Assembly (NCBI GenBank): GCA_965198025.1
Contig: OZ240237.1
Coordinates: 2,294,001-2,358,000, forward strand
Reading direction: 5' to 3'
DNA length: 64,000 nucleotides
Source of the DNA: CAYWWM01 sp965198025
GTDB taxonomy: Bacteria > Acidobacteriota > Terriglobia > 2-12-FULL-54-10
Shown: piece by piece, positions 59,091 to 64,000 of the stretch
Layout of the letters: every line of letters starts with the position of its first letter
How positions within the stretch are numbered: the first letter of the stretch is position 1
Translations under genes and position numbers: made by a program
Notes under the pieces: generated by a model
Seen by the model: only the letters and a program-made list of their open reading frames with translations
Database searches by the model: none
Told to the model about the DNA's origin: nothing

Positions 59091-60464
59091 ATGCCGAACC
59101 CACTGATCCAACTGGCCGCTTTGCTAACGGTCCTATCCGTTGCAGCTCCCCTCGCTCTGTCACAGGAGCCTGGACAGGCACAGATCCTCCAAATGCTGCA
59201 GCAAGACCGGCCTTACCATTCCGTTTCGCCTGACCTGTTTGAACGGCTGGGCTGGGACCTGCCTGACGATGGGTCCAATGTCAAGGCACTTGCGGATGCA
59301 GCGCCGGGCAGCGCTCTGGATCCCCGACAACTCGAAAGCTTGCCGGCGGATCAGTTGGGTTATCAGGCCAAGTGGCACGAGGTACGCTACAGGTTCTACG
59401 GCTTGGACTGGAACATCCCTGGGCTGCACCTGATCCCGAACAATCCGTTGCCGGGAATGCCGACGCTGGTGATCATCCATGGAGGTTCCGGGAACTGGTA
59501 TGAGTTTTTTCTGGATGCGCTGAACCGCCCGGGGCTCGGTCAGTACCTGGCGCAAAGAATCCCGGTCCTGCTGGTGACCATTCCGGGCAACTACCGGCAT
59601 GGGGGCTGGCGCGAAACCGACTACGCCAGGCGAATCCCCGGCTACCTGCTCGACCGGGACGTTGCGGCGGAGGAACTCCGGGTTCGCAATGCAGTCTACA
59701 CGTTTCGGCTTGTGACGGAAGGGGTGAAGACACTGGTGGAAACCGTGACGACCGGTCCGGTCATTCTGATGGGGCACTCCACCGGTGGAGAAATACAGTT
59801 CATCTTGCACGACTCCAGCCTCCGGGACCGCACGCAAGGACTTTCCTTAGGCTGGGGAACCGGCGGGCCGGCGGGGCTGGCGAGCATGCAGGAGTTTCGG
59901 GGAGTTCGAACCCCGGACGATTACCTGGACGTATGGGAAGTCCGACCGCGTTTCGCCGAGGGCTATTCGCGCGGCTATCTCGGCCCGCTGAACCCGGTTT
60001 GGGATCCAAACCAGTCCAGGCTGGCGGTCGCGCAGCGCTGGATAGCCCTGGAAGAACAGCGTAAGCCACTGTTCAAGCAGCCGCTGCAGGACATGGAGCA
60101 TAATAGCGCCAGCAACCTGCGCGACCATGTGGCGTCGCAAATTCGGCAGGTTCTGGAAGGAAACGAGTTTGGAGTTGACGCGGACGAAGTGATTGCGGAC
60201 CTGTTCTCTACGATGCGCTCTCCTGTGACGGGTTACCGCAAGATGATTTGGACCACGTCACAGCTCGATGATGGACACTGGAACGAAAACCCGTCAGACG
60301 CCAGAGAACTACAGGTAGCCGACGAGTTCCGGCAGAACAACCCGAACATCCCGATCCGAGTCCTAGTGTTCGACGTTCCTCTAACGCACTTTGGGCACGT
60401 GGAAAAGCCGCGGCAATTGGCTGGCGGCCTGCTCGCCGCGCTGACATGGCTGGTTCAGCCCTGA
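59091..60464 (+). CDS. Secreted alpha/beta-hydrolase
   Basis: A 457-residue exported hydrolase with signal peptide (1-24, ending ALSQ). A long N-terminal region precedes the core: TLVIIHGGSGNWYEF (oxyanion hole), the nucleophile elbow GHSTGGE, and the late histidine in LTHFGHVEKP. It probably hydrolyses an ester or amide outside the cytoplasm. It is divergent from the amidohydrolase at 58865, with about 225 bases between starts, and belongs to the same exported cluster. The ATG at 59091 is supported by AAAGGA upstream; the longer open frame to 58974 has no signal peptide start. Confidence 0.85.
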   Translation: MPNPLIQLAALLTVLSVAAPLALSQEPGQAQILQMLQQDRPYHSVSPDLFERLGWDLPDDGSNVKALADAAPGSALDPRQLESLPADQLGYQAKWHEVRYRFYGLDWNIPGLHLIPNNPLPGMPTLVIIHGGSGNWYEFFLDALNRPGLGQYLAQRIPVLLVTIPGNYRHGGWRETDYARRIPGYLLDRDVAAEELRVRNAVYTFRLVTEGVKTLVETVTTGPVILMGHSTGGEIQFILHDSSLRDRTQGLSLGWGTGGPAGLASMQEFRGVRTPDDYLDVWEVRPRFAEGYSRGYLGPLNPVWDPNQSRLAVAQRWIALEEQRKPLFKQPLQDMEHNSASNLRDHVASQIRQVLEGNEFGVDADEVIADLFSTMRSPVTGYRKMIWTTSQLDDGHWNENPSDARELQVADEFRQNNPNIPIRVLVFDVPLTHFGHVEKPRQLAGGLLAALTWLVQP

Positions 60465-60501
60465 GTTGTTCCCGAGGTAACCAGGGGGGCATGCCGGGTC
60501 T

Positions 60502-62184
60502 TCAGGCGAGTTCCAGTTCGATCTTCTTCGCAGCCGGATCGAGCTTTACGATTCGAAAGCTTCGGATTTCACCGGCACTGGCGGTTTCCGGGACGGACCT
60601 GCCGACGGCTTCCCCGCCCTTCCAGCGCGCGTTCAGCATGGAGGTTAGGGAGGATATGTCCACTTTGGCTTCGGCCTTCGGTTGTTCTTCCTTTGCATTG
60701 TCCGCGGCCATGCGGCAGGCCCCCTGAACACCCTCGCCCAGGTCCACGCGCGCGAATCCGCCCGAAACTTCGGTCATGCGACCGCTGACTACGTCGCCTT
60801 CTTTGTGCTCGGCGATATATTCGTCCAGGCTGCTCGGAACCAGTTGCTTGATGCTCAGCCGCAACTGACGCTTCTGCAGATCGACTTCGAGCACCTGAGC
60901 CTGCACCGTTTCCCCGACCTTTAGCACTTCCTGCGGGTGCTCGATTCGCTTCTCGTTAGTGATCTCACTGATGTGAACCATGCCCTCGACGCCTTCCGCA
61001 AGCTGCACGAAGGCGCCAAACTTGGTGAGGCTCGTTATCGGTCCTTCAATCAACGTGCCGGCAGCAAATCTTTGGGAAACATCCGCCCAGGGGTCCCCTA
61101 GAGCTTGCTTTAGACCCAGGGAAATCCGGCGATTCGCACTGTCCACCCCGAGGATCACGGCCTCCACGGTCTCTCCGGCGTTCACTACCTCTGACGGATG
61201 GTTCACTCTCCTGGACCACGCCATCTCCGAAACGTGGATTAAGCCTTCAACCCCCGGCTCCAGCTCCACAAAGGCTCCGAAGTTGGCAATGCGAGTCACC
61301 GGCCCCTGCACGCGGTCGCCAGCCTTGAACTTTTCGCCTACGGAATCCCACGGGTGGGGCTGAAGCTGTTTCATCCCCAATGAAATGCGCCGCCTCTGGG
61401 GATCGATCTTGAGGATCTTGACTTCGATTTCCTGGTCCACCGAGAGCATATCGGCAGGCTTGTTCACACGGCCCCAGGAGATGTCGCTTACGTGTAGCAA
61501 TGCATCCACGCCGCCGATATCAACGAACGCTCCATAATCCTTCAAGTTGCAGACCGTTCCGCGGACTGTTTCGCCTTCCTGGATCTCAGCGTAGCGGCGC
61601 TGCCTCCTGGCGTGCTCCTCCTCCTCGGCCACGACGCGGCAGTCCACGACCACGTCTTCATCCGCCACGTCCAGTTTGGTGATGCGGCACCGGACTTCCT
61701 GTCCAACCATTTTCTCCATCTCGGTGGGGTCCCGCACACCACTGCGAGAGGCCGGCAAAAAAGCTCGTGTTCCCACGTCCACGGTCAGTCCACCTTTCAC
61801 AACGCCGGTCACCATACCGACAATCGTTGTCTTGTCGGCGAAGGCCTTGTCGAGCGATTCCCAGTCCGTCAGCCGGATCACCTTGCCCCGAGCCAGCCGG
61901 TAGTAGCCGCTTTCCGGATCGCGCCCCGTGATGGTAACCACCAACTTATCACCGAGTTTTGCCATCTCGCCGGTTTTCTGGATGTCCGCCAGCGGCAACA
62001 TGCCCTCTATTTTCAAGCCGACATCCAACAGAATCGACTGCTCGGAAACCGCAATCACGGTGCCCTCGCGGCCATCCTTGCTGGAGGTGCGGGTCTGGCT
62101 CGCCTGGTACTGCGCGAGCATGTCTCCAAACGACTCGGTCGGTTCGGTCGCAGCCTCTGGTTCTGGAACGATGGATTCGGACAT
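60502..62184 (-). CDS. rpsA: 30S ribosomal protein S1
   Basis: A 560-residue essential mRNA-binding ribosomal protein. Six S1 domains follow in order from about residue 38, the last four with near-identical cores: KDYGAFVDIGGVDALLHVSD, ANFGAFVELEPGVEGLIHVS, TKFGAFVQLAEGVEGMVHIS and the weaker SGGFARVDLGEGVQ. Length and domain count are as expected. It is alone on the minus strand; the upstream 331-base stretch 62185-62516 has no gene or clear promoter that I can identify. Confidence 0.97.
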   Translation of the reverse strand: MSESIVPEPEAATEPTESFGDMLAQYQASQTRTSSKDGREGTVIAVSEQSILLDVGLKIEGMLPLADIQKTGEMAKLGDKLVVTITGRDPESGYYRLARGKVIRLTDWESLDKAFADKTTIVGMVTGVVKGGLTVDVGTRAFLPASRSGVRDPTEMEKMVGQEVRCRITKLDVADEDVVVDCRVVAEEEEHARRQRRYAEIQEGETVRGTVCNLKDYGAFVDIGGVDALLHVSDISWGRVNKPADMLSVDQEIEVKILKIDPQRRRISLGMKQLQPHPWDSVGEKFKAGDRVQGPVTRIANFGAFVELEPGVEGLIHVSEMAWSRRVNHPSEVVNAGETVEAVILGVDSANRRISLGLKQALGDPWADVSQRFAAGTLIEGPITSLTKFGAFVQLAEGVEGMVHISEITNEKRIEHPQEVLKVGETVQAQVLEVDLQKRQLRLSIKQLVPSSLDEYIAEHKEGDVVSGRMTEVSGGFARVDLGEGVQGACRMAADNAKEEQPKAEAKVDISSLTSMLNARWKGGEAVGRSVPETASAGEIRSFRIVKLDPAAKKIELELA

Positions 62185-62516
62185 ATGGGATTTCTGGCCC
62201 CATTCGGGAAAAATTCCCGACTAGCATAACATCTTTCAGTCCGCGTGTCGGCGCCGATTGGGGCGTCACAATGAACACCGCCAGCGCTACTGTTGATTTT
62301 ATGTGTGGAGATGGTCGGACGAAGTGGGAGCTGCCGGGGTCGTGTGCAATCGTCCTCTGTGAACCTGCAGGGGGAAAGAGATGTGGTTCACATGAGGATG
62401 CGGGTTATGAGGTTTGCCTCAAGCGGGTGGGCACGGGCGGTGTAGACTGCGCAGGCAGCCGAGTTCACCATGAAGAACACCATCGCACTGTATGCTGCAA
62501 CAAGCTTTGCATAGGA

Positions 62517-62593
62517 TGGTAGGCGCGAGCGGAGTCGAACCGCTGACCTCTACCGTGTCAAGGTAGCGCTCTAACCAACTGAGCTACGCGCCT
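62517..62593 (-). tRNA. tRNA-Val (GAC)
   Basis: A 77-base cloverleaf on the minus strand. Acceptor pairs AGGCGCG/CGCGCCT, anticodon stem CTACC/GGTAG with loop TTGACAC giving anticodon GAC, and T arm AGCGGTTCGACTCCGCT. The CCA end is encoded (62517-62519 on the complementary strand). Confidence 0.96.
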
Positions 62594-62629
62594 GGTGTTC
62601 AGCGTTCTCCCCAATCAGACTGGCTTATC

Positions 62630-62776
62630 TTACCACGCATGGAATTCGTTGACCAAGGCATCGCCCGAGCCCACTAGTCCAACGGAATGCTGTCCATTCA
62701 AGGTAAAATGAACGGGAAAGCCCCGCGAATGCCATTGTGCGCCGCCAGTGGCTTTCCAGTAATTGGTTGAACCGTA
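62630..62776 (-). CDS. Possible small hypothetical protein
   Basis: A minus-strand frame from an ATG near 62776 encodes about 48 residues ending GLVGSGDALVNEFHAW, with a protein-like composition (STNYWKATGGAQWHSRG). It fills most of the gap between tRNA-Val and terC. No family is recognised and no good ribosome site is seen, so it could equally be a remnant. Confidence 0.2.
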   Translation of the reverse strand, partial: YGSTNYWKATGGAQWHSRGFPVHFTLNGQHSVGLVGSGDALVNEFHAW

Positions 62777-62844
62777 GTCCTGCCTATGCTGCTCGAGCAT
62801 CTTTCGCGACCGAGAAAGCACAAACTCCCGGAGGATGAACGTCT

Positions 62845-63801
62845 TTGCCTGAGACGATTGGATCGCCACTGTTCTGGTTGAGCTTTACAGCATTTGTCCT
62901 GGGCATGCTCGCTCTGGACTTGGGAGTCTTTCACCGCAAGGCACACGAGGTCAGCCAGCGCGAAGCTCTCATCTGGTTTCTGATCTGGATCGGGCTCGCG
63001 ATTGTCTTCAACGTACTGCTCTACTTCTGGTTCGGCATGCAGAATGCCTTGGAGTTTCTGACCGGCTACATCATCGAGAAATCGCTGAGCGTAGACAATA
63101 TTTTCGTCTTCATCTTGATTTTCCGCTACTTTGCCGTCCCGCCCGCGGCACAGCACCGAGTGCTCTTTTGGGGAATTCTAGGCGCGCTCGTCATGCGGGC
63201 CGCCTTTATACTTGTCGGTGCGGTTCTGCTGCAGCAATTTCACTGGGTCATCTATCTTTTTGGAACATTCCTGTTCTTCACGGGAATCAAGATGATGCGG
63301 GGAACCGAAATCGAAATCCATCCCGAGCAGAATCCGGCGGTCCGCCTGGTTCAGAGAACCATTCCCTTGTCGAACCAATTCTCCGGTGCCCGCTTCTGGG
63401 TTCGCCAAGGGGGACGCTTCTATGCAACGCCCTTGCTGCTGGTGCTGGTGGTCGTGGAGGCGACCGACCTGATATTCGCAGTGGATTCGATACCGGCGAT
63501 TTTCGCAGTGACCTCGGATCCGTTCATTGTTTACACATCCAACGTGTTTGCGATCCTGGGTTTGCGATCCCTTTACTTCCTGCTCGCTGCCGCCATGAAG
63601 AGATTCCATTATCTGAGCTTGGGATTGGGGCTGGTGTTGGCATTCGTCGGAGTCAAGATGCTGATTAGCGGGATCTACCCGATTCCGATTTCCATTTCAC
63701 TCGCCGTCGTTGTGATGATCTTGGGCTGTTCGGTTGCTGCTTCCTTGCTTCGCAAAGCCTCTACTTCCGATGCGCCGCAAGAGACAGATCCAACGTCCTG
63801 A
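62845..63801 (+). CDS. TerC-family membrane protein
   Basis: A 318-residue integral membrane protein of the TerC/Alx family, which exports metal ions such as manganese. Seven to nine helices are predicted from the hydrophobic pattern. The conserved motifs EKSLSVDNIFVF and VVVEATDLIFAVDSIPAI hold the acidic residues of the transport site. The start is TTG 62845, because GGAGG lies ten bases upstream and the only nearby ATG (62835) runs into a stop after five codons. No yybP-ykoY riboswitch was recognised upstream. The final 199 bases of the window after it hold nothing I can identify. Confidence 0.93.
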   Translation: MPETIGSPLFWLSFTAFVLGMLALDLGVFHRKAHEVSQREALIWFLIWIGLAIVFNVLLYFWFGMQNALEFLTGYIIEKSLSVDNIFVFILIFRYFAVPPAAQHRVLFWGILGALVMRAAFILVGAVLLQQFHWVIYLFGTFLFFTGIKMMRGTEIEIHPEQNPAVRLVQRTIPLSNQFSGARFWVRQGGRFYATPLLLVLVVVEATDLIFAVDSIPAIFAVTSDPFIVYTSNVFAILGLRSLYFLLAAAMKRFHYLSLGLGLVLAFVGVKMLISGIYPIPISISLAVVVMILGCSVAASLLRKASTSDAPQETDPTS

Positions 63802-64000
63802 CGCAGATCCGGAGCATTCCTGTACTTTACGGGAACAATCCAGGCCTTGGCTTTTTCCGCTTTTGCGGGGATCAGGGCTCGCGGTACAATAGGCTCGCCA
63901 ATAGCCGCGAGAGAACTCGTCGGGCGTTTCGCACGCTTTCGGACGAGATTCACGGGAGCGCGGACGAACGAGGGTTTCCAATCCAGTGGGTTGGAGCAAA

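Noticed and set aside
62594..62844. Manganese (yybP-ykoY) riboswitch upstream of terC
   Set aside because: I looked for the conserved helices and loops and did not find them.

Overview
The window is about 60% GC and reads as a chromosomal stretch of an Acidobacteriota bacterium, most likely of the Solibacter/Bryobacter type. The clues are a TIGR03437-family secreted protein, a GWxTD-domain protein, a carboxypeptidase-regulatory/beta-barrel protein ending in an aromatic residue, a DUF5916 outer-membrane protein, an MglA GTPase, and many secreted proteins of unknown substrate. No phage, plasmid, CRISPR or complete insertion sequence is visible. The assignment rests on family content only; there is no rRNA here.

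Layout. 0.1-5.4 kb: a respiratory operon with a small cytochrome c, a GltD-like FAD/Fe-S oxidoreductase, a Rieske protein, a fused cytochrome b and a tetraheme cytochrome c. 5.4-8.7 kb: a remnant of one TIGR03437 gene, then a large frameshifted TIGR03437 gene whose signature domain is split by three tandem repeats. 8.8-16.0 kb: queF, an ACT protein, a Nudix hydrolase, a LytTR response regulator, a polysaccharide deacetylase, polX and a DUF5916 outer-membrane protein. 16.5-24.2 kb: two divergent paralogous beta-propellers, then an exported set made of a heme-c/propeller protein, a metallo-beta-lactamase-fold lipoprotein and a secreted amidohydrolase. 24.5-28.4 kb: mglA, then about 3.2 kb with no intact gene, holding REP-like palindromes, a decayed DUF433/DUF5615 toxin-antitoxin pair and a decayed J-domain gene. 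28.4-36.5 kb: a sigma-54 two-component system (its kinase frameshifted), a beta-barrel protein and a GWxTD protein.

37.0-40.3 kb: hsp20-clpB behind a near-consensus sigma-70 promoter. 40.5-40.8 kb: a second palindrome cluster. 41.1-45.9 kb: a MacAB-like export system with two permeases. 45.9-52.8 kb: an M1 peptidase operon, a Tat-exported amidase with an AtzG-like partner, and a Fur-family regulator with an operator-like leader. 53.0-53.5 kb: the 3' end of a lost TonB receptor gene with its terminator, then tRNA-Gly. 53.6-60.5 kb: a second copy of the heme-c/propeller plus amidohydrolase set, with two members of an uncharacterised secreted family and an alpha/beta hydrolase. 60.5-64 kb: rpsA, tRNA-Val and terC.

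The most interesting features are the Rieske/cytochrome b operon with its own FAD/ferredoxin-type subunit and the two paralogous exported loci that pair a heme-c/propeller protein with a secreted amidohydrolase. The cluster of frameshifts (TIGR03437 gene, sensor kinase, toxin-antitoxin pair, J-domain gene) should be checked against reads before it is taken as biology.
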